From contig NZ_JAMAYG010000001.1 of the NCBI RefSeq assembly GCF_023712425.1, positions 992,001 to 1,056,000 on the forward strand: a DNA stretch of 64,000 bases, read 5' to 3'. A model generated the notes under the pieces. That model did not search any database. It had not been told where the DNA came from and saw nothing but the letters and a program-made list of their open reading frames with translations. The DNA comes from Rothia sp. P100. GTDB taxonomy: Bacteria; Actinomycetota; Actinomycetes; Actinomycetales; Micrococcaceae. The position numbers were made by a program, and so were the translations under genes. Below, in pieces: positions 24,755 to 35,034 of this stretch (position 1 is its first letter; each line of letters opens with the position of its first letter).

Positions 24755-24794
24755 GGTGCAGGGGTTTCCCCTTCTCATCACACAAGGAACTTTC

Positions 24795-25805
24795 ATGACT
24801 TCAACAGAGAAGACTCCCACCCTTTCACCGGTCGCAGACGCACCTGCCGCCGGCGCCTCTCATGAAGCTGAGCAGGCCTACTTCGACGCTCTCATCACTG
24901 AGGATTCTCGCGTAGAACCCCGGGACTGGATGCCCGAGAAATACCGCAAGACCCTCACCCGTCAGGTCTCCCAGCACGCCCACTCCGAAATCATCGGCAT
25001 GCAGCCTGAGGCCAACTGGATTACTCGCGCTCCCTCGCTCAAGCGCAAGGCTATTCTCATGGCCAAGGTGCAGGACGAGGCCGGTCACGGTCTTTACCTC
25101 TACTCCGCCGCAGAGACCCTGGGCACTCCCCGCCACGTCCTCAACGAGCAGCTGTTAGAGGGTCGCGCCAAGTACTCATCCATCTTCAACTACCCCGCCC
25201 GCACCTGGGCAGACATGGGTGCTATCGGCTGGCTGGTGGACGGCGCCGCTATCTGCAACCAGGTGCCCCTCTGCCGTGCGTCCTACGGCCCCTACGGCCG
25301 CGCTATGGTTCGTATCTGTAAGGAAGAGTCCTTCCACCAGCGTCAGGGCTGGGAGATCCTCTACGAGCTCTCCCACGGCACCGAGGCGCAGAAGAAGATG
25401 GCACAGGACGCCGTCAACCGCTTCTACGGCCCCGCCCTGCAGATGTTCGGCCCCCCAGATGCCGACTCCCCTAACTCCCAGCAGTCCATGAACTGGAACA
25501 TCAAGCGCTTCTCTAACGACGAGCTGCGCCAGCGTTTCGTGGACATGATGGTTCCCCAGGCTGAAGCTCTCGGGTTGACCCTGCCTGACCCGGACATCAA
25601 GTGGAACGAAGAACGCGGCCACTACGACTATGGGCCGCTGGACTGGGACGAATTCCACTCCGTCATCCAGGGCAAAGGCCCCTGCAACGTCCAGCGCATG
25701 CAGCGCCGCCGTGCAGCTCACGACGAAGGCGCCTGGGTGCGCGAAGCAGCCGCCGAATACGCCCGCAAAAACGCAGAACAGCACGCAGAACTCATGGGAG
25801 CATAA
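24795..25805 (+). CDS. paaA: Phenylacetyl-CoA 1,2-epoxidase, catalytic subunit A
   Basis: PaaA is the di-iron subunit that epoxidises the ring of phenylacetyl-CoA with O2. The protein is 336 residues; the carboxylate/histidine ligands lie in helices with [20 protein letters not shown] and [19 protein letters not shown], both typical ExxH pairs. ATG 24795 has AAGGAAC eight bases upstream; the longer frame from 24753 lacks one. First gene of the paaABCDEG operon, behind a PaaR-like operator. Length and motifs are complete. Confidence 0.95.
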   Translation: MTSTEKTPTLSPVADAPAAGASHEAEQAYFDALITEDSRVEPRDWMPEKYRKTLTRQVSQHAHSEIIGMQPEANWITRAPSLKRKAILMAKVQDEAGHGLYLYSAAETLGTPRHVLNEQLLEGRAKYSSIFNYPARTWADMGAIGWLVDGAAICNQVPLCRASYGPYGRAMVRICKEESFHQRQGWEILYELSHGTEAQKKMAQDAVNRFYGPALQMFGPPDADSPNSQQSMNWNIKRFSNDELRQRFVDMMVPQAEALGLTLPDPDIKWNEERGHYDYGPLDWDEFHSVIQGKGPCNVQRMQRRRAAHDEGAWVREAAAEYARKNAEQHAELMGA

Positions 25806-25807
25806 CC

Positions 25808-26119
25808 ATGTCAGAGAACATCACACACCTGCCCGAATCCAACGAGTGGCCCCTCTGGGAGGTCTTCGTACGGTCATCCCGCGGCCTGTCCCACGTGCAC
25901 GCAGGTTCACTGCACGCACCCGATGCCACCATGGCACTGCGTAACGCCCGTGACCTCTACACCCGCCGTAATGAGGGCACCAGCGTCTGGGTTGTCCCGG
26001 CAGAAGCGATCCTGGCATCGGACCCCGACTCCAAGGGCGGCTTCTTTGAGTCAGCTCAGGGCAAGAGCTACCGCCACGCCACGTACTACACCAAGAGCGA
26101 AGGGGTGAAGCACCTGTGA
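25808..26119 (+). CDS. paaB: Phenylacetyl-CoA 1,2-epoxidase, subunit B
   Basis: A 103-residue PaaB with the conserved WPLWEVFVRSSRGLSHVHAG start, DATMALRNARDLYTRRNEG and WVVPAEAI. PaaB bridges PaaAC heterodimers and is required for epoxidase activity. I take ATG 25808, two bases after the paaA stop; the open frame extends upstream inside paaA, but that part is a shadow. Its stop overlaps the GTG start of paaC. Confidence 0.93.
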   Translation: MSENITHLPESNEWPLWEVFVRSSRGLSHVHAGSLHAPDATMALRNARDLYTRRNEGTSVWVVPAEAILASDPDSKGGFFESAQGKSYRHATYYTKSEGVKHL

Positions 26120-26943
26120 GCTACGCTTCCTTCGAATCAGCGACCCGCCACAGCGAGGGCGAATCCATCATCGCTGAAGACATCGCGACCTCAGGTGTGC
26201 AGGCGAGTGAAGCAGTAGCCCGATACGCCCTGGCACTGGGTGATGACGCCCTGATGCTGGGCCAGCGACTAGCTCACTGGATTTCGCGCGCACCCGAGCT
26301 GGAGGAAGACATCGCTCTGGGCAACATTGCCCTGGATCTGATTGGCCACGCCCGCTTCTTCCTCACCTACGCAGGCACCGCCTGGGGTAAGACCGAGGAC
26401 GATTTAGCCTACTTCCGTGATGAAGAAGAGTTCCGTTCGGTTCGTCTGGCGGAGCAGGAGAACGGTGATTTCGGGCAGACTATCGCCCGCCAGCTCATCT
26501 TCAGCTACTACCAGTACGAGCTTTACACCGAGCTGATGAAGTCTGAGGACCCCACCCTGGCAGCCATCGCAGCCAAGGCCCTCAAAGAGGTGGAGTACCA
26601 CCAGGATCATGCCACCGCCTGGGCACTGCGCCTGGGCATCGGTACCGAGGAAGCCAACCGCCGCCTGCAGGAGGGTCTCTACTACATGTGGCCCTACATC
26701 GATGAGCTCTTTTACGACTTTGAACCCGTAGCAGAACTGCCCGGTGTTGCCGTGGTTCCCTCCACCCTGCGCGCACGCTTTGAGGAGCGTCTGCATGCCA
26801 CCATCGCAGAAGCACAGTTGCAGGTGCCCGACGTGCCCCAGGCACGCGGTGGCGACCGATCCGGTGTCATGAGTGAACACCGCGGTCACATTCTGACCGA
26901 ACTGCAGGTTCTAGCACGCGCCCACCCCGGCGCCACCTGGTAA
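26116..26943 (+). CDS. paaC: Phenylacetyl-CoA 1,2-epoxidase, structural subunit C
   Basis: 275 residues with the ferritin-like fold of PaaC: ALGDDALMLGQRLAHWISRA, LEEDIALGNIALDLIGHARF and EVEYHQDHATAWALRLG. PaaC is the non-catalytic partner of PaaA. The GTG start at 26116 overlaps the PaaB stop by four bases, so translation is coupled. All family landmarks are present. Confidence 0.93.
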   Translation: MSYASFESATRHSEGESIIAEDIATSGVQASEAVARYALALGDDALMLGQRLAHWISRAPELEEDIALGNIALDLIGHARFFLTYAGTAWGKTEDDLAYFRDEEEFRSVRLAEQENGDFGQTIARQLIFSYYQYELYTELMKSEDPTLAAIAAKALKEVEYHQDHATAWALRLGIGTEEANRRLQEGLYYMWPYIDELFYDFEPVAELPGVAVVPSTLRARFEERLHATIAEAQLQVPDVPQARGGDRSGVMSEHRGHILTELQVLARAHPGATW

Positions 26944-26982
26944 ACCCGCCCCACCCCGTCCCGTCACAAGGAGGTGACCCGC

Positions 26983-27576
26983 GTGCGCAGCAGCGAAGAG
27001 GCAAGCGCCGGTGTTGATTTCAGTTTTGGTTTTGATACTGATTCTGGCTACCGCGCCCCGGCCCTAGAAACCGAGAGCAGCGTCCCCGCACCTGTTGGCT
27101 CAGACGCCGCCCTCTGGGAAACTGCGGCGCACGTGGCAGACCCCGAAATTCCTGTGCTTTCAATTGCTGACCTTGGGATTCTTCGGGCCGCCTACTACAG
27201 CGAGGACGGGGTGCCGCAGGTGGTCATCACCCCCACCTACTCCGGTTGCCCCGCCATGGACGCTATCACCAGCAACATCCGCAGAGTCTTTGCCCAGCAC
27301 CAGATACCAGAACCCGCAGTGCAGCTGGTTCTCTCACCGGCGTGGAGCACCGACTGGATGAGTGAAGCAGGTAAGGCACGGCTTGAGGCCTACGGTATTG
27401 CCCCTCCCACCGGCAAAGCTGCAGCAGGCCCCGTCCACCTGGGCATGGCCGTCAAGTGCCCCCGCTGCCACTCCCTGGCTACCGAAGAACTCACCCGTTT
27501 CGGGTCCACCTCCTGCAAGGCGCTCTACCGCTGCCGCGACTGCCAGGAACCCTTTGACTACTTCAAGGTTCACTAG
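26983..27576 (+). CDS. paaD: Phenylacetyl-CoA epoxidase-associated iron-sulfur assembly factor PaaD
   Basis: 197 residues: a DUF59/MIP18-like domain (DPEIPVLSIADLGILR and PTYSGCPAMDAI) followed by a four-cysteine zinc-ribbon-like tail (CPRCHSLATEEL, SCKALYRCRDCQEPF). PaaD is thought to help mature the Fe-S/di-iron proteins of the complex. I start at GTG 26983, eight bases after AAGGAGG; GTG 26974 would sit on top of that site. The N-terminal 40 residues are an acidic, low-conservation extension (SSEEASAGVDFSFGFDTDSG) absent from short PaaD proteins. Confidence 0.9.
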   Translation: MRSSEEASAGVDFSFGFDTDSGYRAPALETESSVPAPVGSDAALWETAAHVADPEIPVLSIADLGILRAAYYSEDGVPQVVITPTYSGCPAMDAITSNIRRVFAQHQIPEPAVQLVLSPAWSTDWMSEAGKARLEAYGIAPPTGKAAAGPVHLGMAVKCPRCHSLATEELTRFGSTSCKALYRCRDCQEPFDYFKVH

Positions 27577-27615
27577 CTGAACCTCTTCACAGAACGCACA
27601 GATAAGAGAAAAGCC

Positions 27616-28764
27616 ATGACTGAGACAGCGCGCCGCCGGGCGTCCTTCAACACTCTGACCGTCAGCCAGGTACGCCCCCTGACCAAGGATTCGGTAGAGG
27701 TCACTTTCGAGGTGCCCGAGCACCTGGTAGAGGATTACAACTACGCTCCCGGCCAGTACGTCGCCCTGCGTGCCACCATTGACGGTCAGGAGGTACGCCG
27801 CTCCTACTCCATCTGTGCTGAGCCCGTCCCCGGTGAAATCCGAGTGGCTATTAAGCGCGACTTGGGCGGCCTTTTCTCTAACTGGGCCAACGACACCTTA
27901 AGCGCCGGCTACCAGATTGATGTCATGAACCCCCAGGGCGCTTTCGTTTCCAAGGGCAACATCACCAGCTTGAATGAACCCCAGAAAATTGCTGATGACG
28001 CCAAGGCGGCAGGCGGGGAGCACATGGTTGCTTTCGCAGCAGGCTCAGGTATCACCCCCATCATAGCCATTGCCCGCACCGTGCTGAAAGCCAGCGAAAA
28101 CAGCACCTTTGACCTGGTCTACGCCAATAAGTCAGCCCTGGATGTCATGTTCGCTGAAGAAGTGGGCGACCTCAAGGACAAGTACCCCACCCGCTTTGCG
28201 GTGCACCACATGCTCTCCCGCGAACAGCGCGTCAACCCACTGATGAGCGGTCGCATTGACGACGAAAAACTCAACGCTATTCTCGATTACGTGATTCAGG
28301 TGGACAAGGCTGACGAGTGGTTCCTCTGCGGCCCCTTCGAGCTAGTTCAGCTCTGCCGCGACACCCTGGCGGAGCGCGGCGTCCCCGAAGAAAACGTACG
28401 TTTTGAGCTCTTCACGACCGGCCGCCCCGAGACTCCTGCCGGTCAGCACGGCAAGGCTGTTGAGGTTGACCCCGGCGGCAATAACTACTCCATCGCCTTC
28501 ACCTTGGACGGTACCAGCGGTTCTGTGGAATCCCCCGTCTCAGCGAACGAAACCATCCTGAACGCTGCCCTGCGCGTCCGTGCCGACGTGCCCTTCGCCT
28601 GCGCCGGCGGTGTGTGTGGCACCTGCCGCGCCAAAGTGGTTGATGGTGAGGTTGAAATGGCAGAGAACTACGCCCTTGAAAAGGACGAGGTGGACGCCGG
28701 CTACGTTCTGACCTGCCAGGCTCGCCCCTGCACCGACAAGGTCACCGTAGACTTCGACGCCTAG
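27616..28764 (+). CDS. paaE: Phenylacetyl-CoA epoxidase reductase subunit
   Basis: PaaE passes electrons from NADPH to PaaA. The 382-residue protein has a FAD/NAD(P) ferredoxin-reductase module (YAPGQYVALRATIDG with RRSYSICAEPVPGE, then AAGSGITPIIAIART) and a C-terminal plant-type [2Fe-2S] domain with CAGGVCGTCRAKV and a fourth Cys in LTCQARP. Domain order and length match complete PaaE. Contains one copy of the recurring GGCGTCCTT word near its start (27639). Confidence 0.94.
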   Translation: MTETARRRASFNTLTVSQVRPLTKDSVEVTFEVPEHLVEDYNYAPGQYVALRATIDGQEVRRSYSICAEPVPGEIRVAIKRDLGGLFSNWANDTLSAGYQIDVMNPQGAFVSKGNITSLNEPQKIADDAKAAGGEHMVAFAAGSGITPIIAIARTVLKASENSTFDLVYANKSALDVMFAEEVGDLKDKYPTRFAVHHMLSREQRVNPLMSGRIDDEKLNAILDYVIQVDKADEWFLCGPFELVQLCRDTLAERGVPEENVRFELFTTGRPETPAGQHGKAVEVDPGGNNYSIAFTLDGTSGSVESPVSANETILNAALRVRADVPFACAGGVCGTCRAKVVDGEVEMAENYALEKDEVDAGYVLTCQARPCTDKVTVDFDA

Positions 28765-28772
28765 GAACAGCC

Positions 28773-29549
28773 ATGAGCATGATTGAACTGACCATCACCG
28801 ACAACGTTGCCGAGGTGGTGCTGAACGCCCCCGAAAAAATGAACTCTCTCAATGAGACTGCCCTCGCTGACCTTTCAGCTGCCTATGACGAGGCAGCTGA
28901 GGCAGGCGCCCGCGCCCTGCTCTTGCGCGGTGAAGGCAGGGGTTTCTGCGCCGGGCGTGACATCGCCGGGCTGGTGCCTGCTGAAGACGACGCCTACGGA
29001 TACCTCTCTCATAAGGTGACTCCCCTACTGCAGAAGATGAGCGCCTTCCCTGCCCCTACCTTCGCCGCGGTGCAGGGCGCTTGCCTGGGTGTGGGGCTGG
29101 GTCTGGCGATTGCCACGGACGTAGTCTACGTGGCTGAAAACGCCAAGATTGGCTCACCCTTTGCCAACCTGGGGGCAACCCTGGACTCTGGCGGGCATGC
29201 CCTCTTTGTGGAGCGTCTGGGTGCCCACCGTGCCCTAGACCTGATTTATACCGCCGACCTAATCTCTGGTGCTGAAGCTGTTGCCGCGGGGCTCTTTAGC
29301 CGGGCGGTGCCTGCCACTGAACTGTTGGACTTTACCCGTGAGAAGGTAGCCCGCGTGGCTGCCGGCGCAACCGGTGCCTTCCTGGCGTCCAAGCAGCTGG
29401 TGGCGCAGGTGCGTGATCAGCGCGTGGGGCTCTGGGAGTCCGTTGAGGCAGAGAACCGCGCCCAAGGCGACCTCTGCAACTCAGCAGACTACGCCGAAGG
29501 TTTCGCAGCCTTCACAGAGAAGCGCAAGCCGGTCTTTAGGGGAATCTAA
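28773..29549 (+). CDS. paaG: 1,2-epoxyphenylacetyl-CoA isomerase
   Basis: A 258-residue crotonase-family protein. GRGFCAGRDIAGLV forms the oxyanion-hole loop. In place of the hydratase glutamates it has ASPF-type residues (KIGSPFANLGATLDSG), as expected for the isomerase PaaG, which converts the ring epoxide to oxepin-CoA. It lies eight bases behind paaE, the last gene of paaABCDEG. The difference in active-site residues from the crotonases at 3056 and 14055 supports this assignment over a hydratase. Confidence 0.88.
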   Translation: MSMIELTITDNVAEVVLNAPEKMNSLNETALADLSAAYDEAAEAGARALLLRGEGRGFCAGRDIAGLVPAEDDAYGYLSHKVTPLLQKMSAFPAPTFAAVQGACLGVGLGLAIATDVVYVAENAKIGSPFANLGATLDSGGHALFVERLGAHRALDLIYTADLISGAEAVAAGLFSRAVPATELLDFTREKVARVAAGATGAFLASKQLVAQVRDQRVGLWESVEAENRAQGDLCNSADYAEGFAAFTEKRKPVFRGI

Positions 29550-29585
29550 CCCCGGCTCGCCCGCGCTCTCACTCGATGTAAGCGA

Positions 29586-29630
29586 AAACTTCACTGGCAT
29601 GGAGTGAGAACATGCCAGTGAAGTTTTTTA
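29586..29630. terminator. Strong rho-independent terminator of the paaABCDEG operon
   Basis: AAACTTCACTGGCATG pairs perfectly over 16 bases with CATGCCAGTGAAGTTT, followed by more T residues. It also faces the convergent hpaI gene. Confidence 0.9.
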
Positions 29631-29674
29631 CACCGTAGGGACGGTGGGAGGGCAGGTACCGCGGGGTAACCGGG

Positions 29675-30481
29675 CTAGTAGCCCACGTCCGCCGAGCCAC
29701 CTGCGGCTGAATCAATGAACTGAGCTGCCAGCTTCTTAGACTCCAGAGCCAGCAGCTGCACGTCAGCGGCCACCAGAATAAAATCAGCACCGGCAGCCAG
29801 GTAGTCTTCTGCCTGCGCCGGGTCAAAGGCGTTGAGACCCACCTTGATACCAGCTTCGTGCGCCACCGTGATGACGCTCTTAACCGCCGCCACTACGTCC
29901 GGGTGGTTCTGCTGGCCCAGCAGGCCCATGGAAGCCGCCAAATCTGAAGGCCCCACAAAGACGCCCGCCAGCCCTTTGACGGCACAAATCTCGCGGGCAT
30001 TGGCCACTGCCGCGGCAGATTCAATCTGCACAAAGAGCGAAATGTACTGCTCAGCATCGGTCAGATAACCGGCGACGCCACCCCAACGGGCAGAGCGGGA
30101 GAGGGCAGAGCCCACACCGCGCACCCCCGCCGGAGGGTAGCGGGTGGCCGCAACGGCGTCCTGCGCCATCCGGGCATCGTCCACCATGGGAATCAAAATG
30201 TTCTGGGCACCGGCATCCAAAAACTGCTTGATGGTGGCAGTATCGAGCTGGGGTAGGCGCACCATAGTGTGCACCGGGTAGGCCGCCGTGACCTGCAAAA
30301 GCTGCTGGGTGGTTTCCACACTGAGAACACCGTGCTCACCATCAATCAGCAACCAGTCAAAGCCAGAACCGGCACAAATCTCAGCCGCCACATGCGAGCC
30401 TGAACAGACCCACATGCCCACCAACGGGCGTCCTAGCGTATCGAGGGTGTGGGCGAGGGGCGGGTTTAGACGAAGCGACAT
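29675..30481 (-). CDS. hpaI: 4-hydroxy-2-oxoheptanedioate aldolase
   Basis: A 268-residue class II (metal-dependent) pyruvate aldolase of the HpaI/HpcH family, splitting 4-hydroxy-2-oxoheptanedioate into pyruvate and succinate semialdehyde, the last step of the homoprotocatechuate pathway. Visible motifs: FDWLLIDGEHGVLS with catalytic/metal residues, YPPAGVRGVGSALSRSARWG, and VQIESAAAVANAREI with the metal-binding Glu, then FVGPSDLAASMG. The ATG lies within the last codons of hpaH (16-base overlap). It is the last gene of the hpaG..hpaI minus-strand series. Confidence 0.92.
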   Translation of the reverse strand: MSLRLNPPLAHTLDTLGRPLVGMWVCSGSHVAAEICAGSGFDWLLIDGEHGVLSVETTQQLLQVTAAYPVHTMVRLPQLDTATIKQFLDAGAQNILIPMVDDARMAQDAVAATRYPPAGVRGVGSALSRSARWGGVAGYLTDAEQYISLFVQIESAAAVANAREICAVKGLAGVFVGPSDLAASMGLLGQQNHPDVVAAVKSVITVAHEAGIKVGLNAFDPAQAEDYLAAGADFILVAADVQLLALESKKLAAQFIDSAAGGSADVGY

Positions 30482-31251
30482 GTGATGGCTCCCAAATCAC
30501 CGTAATCTGCGTGCACGGTATCGCCGGGGTGAACCCACATGGGCTTGGTGAAGGAGCCCGCCAGAATAATCTCGCCAGCCTTTAGACTGTCACCGTGCGC
30601 CGCCAGCTTATTCACCAACCAGACCACGCCGTTGGCGGGATGGTTGAGCACGGCAGCTGCCACGCCGGTGTCCTCGATGGTCTCGTTGCGGTAGAGCAGG
30701 GCAGAAACCCAGCGCAGGTCGACGGATGCCGGGTCAACCGGGTTACCGCCCACCACCATGGCACCCAGAGCAGCGTTGTCGCTGATGGTATCCACGATGG
30801 TACGCCCCTCCATCTCAATTCGTGAGGAGAGAATTTCAAGTGCCGGGACCACATATTCGGTTGCTCGCAGCACATCAAAAATGGTGACGTTGGGGCCTAC
30901 TAAGTCCTCTTTGAGAACGAAGGCCAGTTCCACCTCAATACGAACATTGGAATACTGGCTGTGCTCAATGATCGACCCGTTCTCGTATATCTGGTCAGCA
31001 AAAATTGCACCGTAGTCAGGCTCAGTGATACCGGTAGCCTCCTGCATCACCTTGGAGGTCAGACCAATCTTGCGCCCCGCCAACCGGCGCCCCGCAGCTT
31101 CACCGCGGGCACGCCAGGTGTTTTGCACCGCGTAAGAGTCCTCCACGGTCATCTCAGGGTAGGTGGCGGTCAGCCGCGGAATCATGGTGCGGTTGGCCTC
31201 AGCCTCAGCCAGGTTATCAGCGATTTTAGTGAGTTCTTCTTCAGTGAGCAT
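30466..31251 (-). CDS. hpaH: 2-oxo-hept-4-ene-1,7-dioate hydratase
   Basis: 261 residues of the fumarylacetoacetase-like hydratase/decarboxylase family. It adds water to 2-oxohept-4-ene-1,7-dioate before the aldolase step. RKIGLTSKVMQEATGITEPD, IRIEVELAFVLKEDL-like metal ligands (EVELAF) and GAMVVGGNPVDP are typical of HpaH/MhpD. I start at ATG 31251 with GAAGGAAAC in front; the frame from 31341 adds 30 low-complexity residues. It overlaps hpaI, so the two are translated together. A 316-bp gap with a large inverted repeat separates it from hpaD. Confidence 0.9.
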   Translation of the reverse strand: MLTEEELTKIADNLAEAEANRTMIPRLTATYPEMTVEDSYAVQNTWRARGEAAGRRLAGRKIGLTSKVMQEATGITEPDYGAIFADQIYENGSIIEHSQYSNVRIEVELAFVLKEDLVGPNVTIFDVLRATEYVVPALEILSSRIEMEGRTIVDTISDNAALGAMVVGGNPVDPASVDLRWVSALLYRNETIEDTGVAAAVLNHPANGVVWLVNKLAAHGDSLKAGEIILAGSFTKPMWVHPGDTVHADYGDLGAITCRFV

Positions 31252-31328
31252 GAGGTTTCCTTCTGTTAGGACGGCGGGTGGGCGAGGGTACACAGTTCTT
31301 GAACGGTGAATGGACGCGCTTCCGTCAG

Positions 31329-31522
31329 CTGACCCTCTCACGTCTCGCCCTGGGGGGCTCGCCGTGATTCATGCCAGACCCAGCCAGCTGACGTACAGCG
31401 CGCGCCCATTCACCTACAGGTCCGGCAACCAGCGGGAGGGATGCGGGGATATGCTTGCAGCCGGCTGGCTCGGGGCTGGCGTGAATCACGCGTGAGCGCT
31501 AGCGAACCCGTGAGAGGGTCAG
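31329..31522. repeat. About 190-bp imperfect inverted repeat between hpaD and hpaH
   Basis: CTGACCCTCTCACG (31329-31342) is perfectly inverted at 31509-31522. Further in, GTGATTCATGCCAG is matched by CTGGCGTGAATCAC (one mismatch), and AGCCAGC by GCTGGCT, with similar spacings on both arms, so the whole segment could fold into one long stem. No convincing protein is encoded in the 31252-31567 gap. Possibilities are a miniature inverted-repeat element, a terminator/processing structure splitting hpaDE from hpaHI, or a structured RNA. I see no clear target-site duplication. Confidence 0.7.
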
Positions 31523-31567
31523 TCGGCTAGAGCATATCGCGAAGCTCCGATTTGTCTATTTCGATGT

Positions 31568-32680
31568 CTACAGCTGGTTGCCCAGCTTGAATTCGCCCTT
31601 CTTCCAGTCCGGCATAGACTCGTCGCCGTCTTCGGCGCGGGTGTAGGAGAAGCCGTCAGCGCCGATCGTCTGTGCCATTTCGGAGTCGTCGGTGCGTTCT
31701 ACCAGGGGTACCAGGTTGCCGTCGAGGTCCAGCACGCGGGAGGCGTCGGTGTACCAGGAGGGTACGACGGGGGTGCCCCACCAGTCGCGGCGCTGGTTGT
31801 CGTGGACGTCCCAGGTGACGCGGGGGTTATCGGGGTCGCCGGTGTAGTAGTCCTGGGTGTAGATTTCGACGCGGTGGCCGTCGGGGTCGCGTAGGTAGAG
31901 GTAGAAGGCGTTGGAGACGCCGTGGCGGCCGGGGCCGCGTTCGATGGCGTCGGACATGCGCAGGGCACCGAGCTTGTCGCAGATGGCGAGGATGTTGTGC
32001 TTTTCGTGGGTTGCGAAGGCAACGTGGTGCATGCGGGGGCCGTCGCCGCCGGTCATGGCGGTGTCGTGGACGGTAGGCTTGCGGCGCATCCAGGCGGCGT
32101 AGGCGGTGCCAGCTTCGTCTTGGATGTCTTCGGTGACGCGGAAGCCGAGGTCTTCCATGTACTTGACGGCGGTGGGGACGTCGGGGGTGACCTGGTTGAA
32201 GTGGTCCAGGCGAACGAGGGCGCCGGGGGTGTGCAGGTCGTAGCGCCAGGCTAGGCGTTCTACGTGTTCGACGTCGTAGAAGAATTCGTAGGGGAAGCCG
32301 AGGGGGTCTTGGACGCGTACGGAGTCGCCCAGGCCCTTGACGAAGCCGTCCTTGTTGCGGCGTACCTGGCAGCCACGGGCGGAGTAGAACTTCTCTGCCT
32401 TGTCCAGGTCTTCGGGGGTGCGCACGCGGTAGGAGAAGGCTGCGACGGCGGCAGTCTCGCCCTTGCGCAGAATCAGGTTGTGGTGGATGAACTCTTCGAT
32501 GGAGCGCAGGTAGATGGTGTTCTCGTCTTCTTCGGTGACGACCAGACCGAGCACATCAACGTAGAAGTTGCGGGAGCGTTCGAGGTCGGTGACCACGAGT
32601 TCCATGGAGGCGCAGCGCAGCACGTCCGGGGCGTCGGCGTCGGGTTCGATGACGGGGTAGTCAACAAAGGTGGGTGACAT
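31568..32680 (-). CDS. hpaD: Homoprotocatechuate (3,4-dihydroxyphenylacetate) 2,3-dioxygenase
   Basis: A 370-residue extradiol ring-cleaving dioxygenase of the vicinal-oxygen-chelate type, close to the Brevibacterium Fe and Arthrobacter Mn (MndD) enzymes. Metal ligands fall at His160 (VRLDHFNQV), His219 (RMHHVAFATHEKHN) and Glu272 (HRVEIYTQDYY), and the acid/base His at His205 (TVHDTAM); each is offset by five from the Brevibacterium numbering, so the active site is intact. It is oxygen- and metal-dependent, using Fe or Mn, which cannot be told from sequence. It follows hpaE at a 69-bp distance on the same strand. Confidence 0.95.
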   Translation of the reverse strand: MSPTFVDYPVIEPDADAPDVLRCASMELVVTDLERSRNFYVDVLGLVVTEEDENTIYLRSIEEFIHHNLILRKGETAAVAAFSYRVRTPEDLDKAEKFYSARGCQVRRNKDGFVKGLGDSVRVQDPLGFPYEFFYDVEHVERLAWRYDLHTPGALVRLDHFNQVTPDVPTAVKYMEDLGFRVTEDIQDEAGTAYAAWMRRKPTVHDTAMTGGDGPRMHHVAFATHEKHNILAICDKLGALRMSDAIERGPGRHGVSNAFYLYLRDPDGHRVEIYTQDYYTGDPDNPRVTWDVHDNQRRDWWGTPVVPSWYTDASRVLDLDGNLVPLVERTDDSEMAQTIGADGFSYTRAEDGDESMPDWKKGEFKLGNQL

Positions 32681-32749
32681 GTGGTTTCGCTTTCTGTGGG
32701 TGCCCGGTGCGGCGCTACGTTGCGGCGAACCGGGCGAGGGGGGTGTGTT

Positions 32750-34261
<1,512 letters not shown>

Positions 34262-34305
34262 GGGTAACTCCTTTGTTCAAGTGGGCTGGGGGTAAGTTGT
34301 GGGGT

Positions 34306-34995
34306 TTAGGGGTGGTTGGGGTGTGCTGCAAGATAGCTAGCGAGGGTGGCGGACCGGTGTTCTCGCACTGCGGCTTCCACCTGGGCTGAGGTTGCTCGGT
34401 TCTCGATGAGGTCCAGGATGCGCTGGTGTTCGGCTACCGATTCCGCCGCTCTGCCGGGCACAAAAGAGAAGGTTGATTCTCGCAGGTGCCCCAGCTTTTC
34501 CCATTCCGCGTTGACCAGTTCGATCAGGCGTTCGTTGGGGCAGCGGCAGGTCAGCACGTTGTGAAAGCGGTGGTTGAGTTCAGTGAAGGTTTTGGGGTCA
34601 AAGTCCTCTAGGGTAACGCGCAGCTGATCATTGAGATCCTGTGCCTGGGCTAGGTCTTCCTCGCTGATACTGCTCAGCGCCATGGCGGTAGCAGCACCTT
34701 CTAGGATGCCGAGCGCCTCCATACTCTCCACGTAGCGGGCCTCGTCAATCATGGCGACGCGTGCGCCCACGTTGCGTTCAAAATTGGCAAGCCCCTCAGC
34801 TTCTAGCTGCCGGATGGCCTCACGCACGGGCACCACCGACATGTCCAGTTCTGCTGCCAGGGTTGAGAGCACTAGACGGTGGCCGGGGGCATAATCCCCT
34901 GAGACGATGCGTTCGCGCACCCAGGTGTAGGCGATTTGGGCTTTAGACAAACTCTCTCCGCCGGGGGCGGAGGGTGAGGCTACTGCGGTGCTCAT
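34306..34995 (-). CDS. GntR-family (FadR/FCD) transcriptional regulator of the hpa cluster
   Basis: 229 residues: winged helix-turn-helix at about 18-85 (YTWVRERIVSGDYAPGHRLV, LDMSVVPVREAIRQLEAEGL) and an all-helical FCD ligand domain (FTELNHRFHNVLTCRCPNER, AAESVAEHQRILDLI) with the His/Asp-type metal ligands of that class. It lies between hpaE and the FAH-RraA gene on the same strand. FadR-type regulators bind palindromes like ATCGTATACGAT; three such sites are present at 248, 36588 and 38210. The effector is probably an hydroxyphenylacetate pathway intermediate. The linkage to the sites is inference. Confidence 0.85.
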   Translation of the reverse strand: MSTAVASPSAPGGESLSKAQIAYTWVRERIVSGDYAPGHRLVLSTLAAELDMSVVPVREAIRQLEAEGLANFERNVGARVAMIDEARYVESMEALGILEGAATAMALSSISEEDLAQAQDLNDQLRVTLEDFDPKTFTELNHRFHNVLTCRCPNERLIELVNAEWEKLGHLRESTFSFVPGRAAESVAEHQRILDLIENRATSAQVEAAVREHRSATLASYLAAHPNHP

Positions 34996-35034
34996 GAGCT
35001 TCCTTGTGGTTGAGGAGGGTAAGGGTGGGGTGGG

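Noticed and set aside
31310-31495. 61-residue open frame in the hpaD-hpaH gap
   Set aside because: No ribosome site, biased composition, and it runs through the inverted repeat; not a credible gene.
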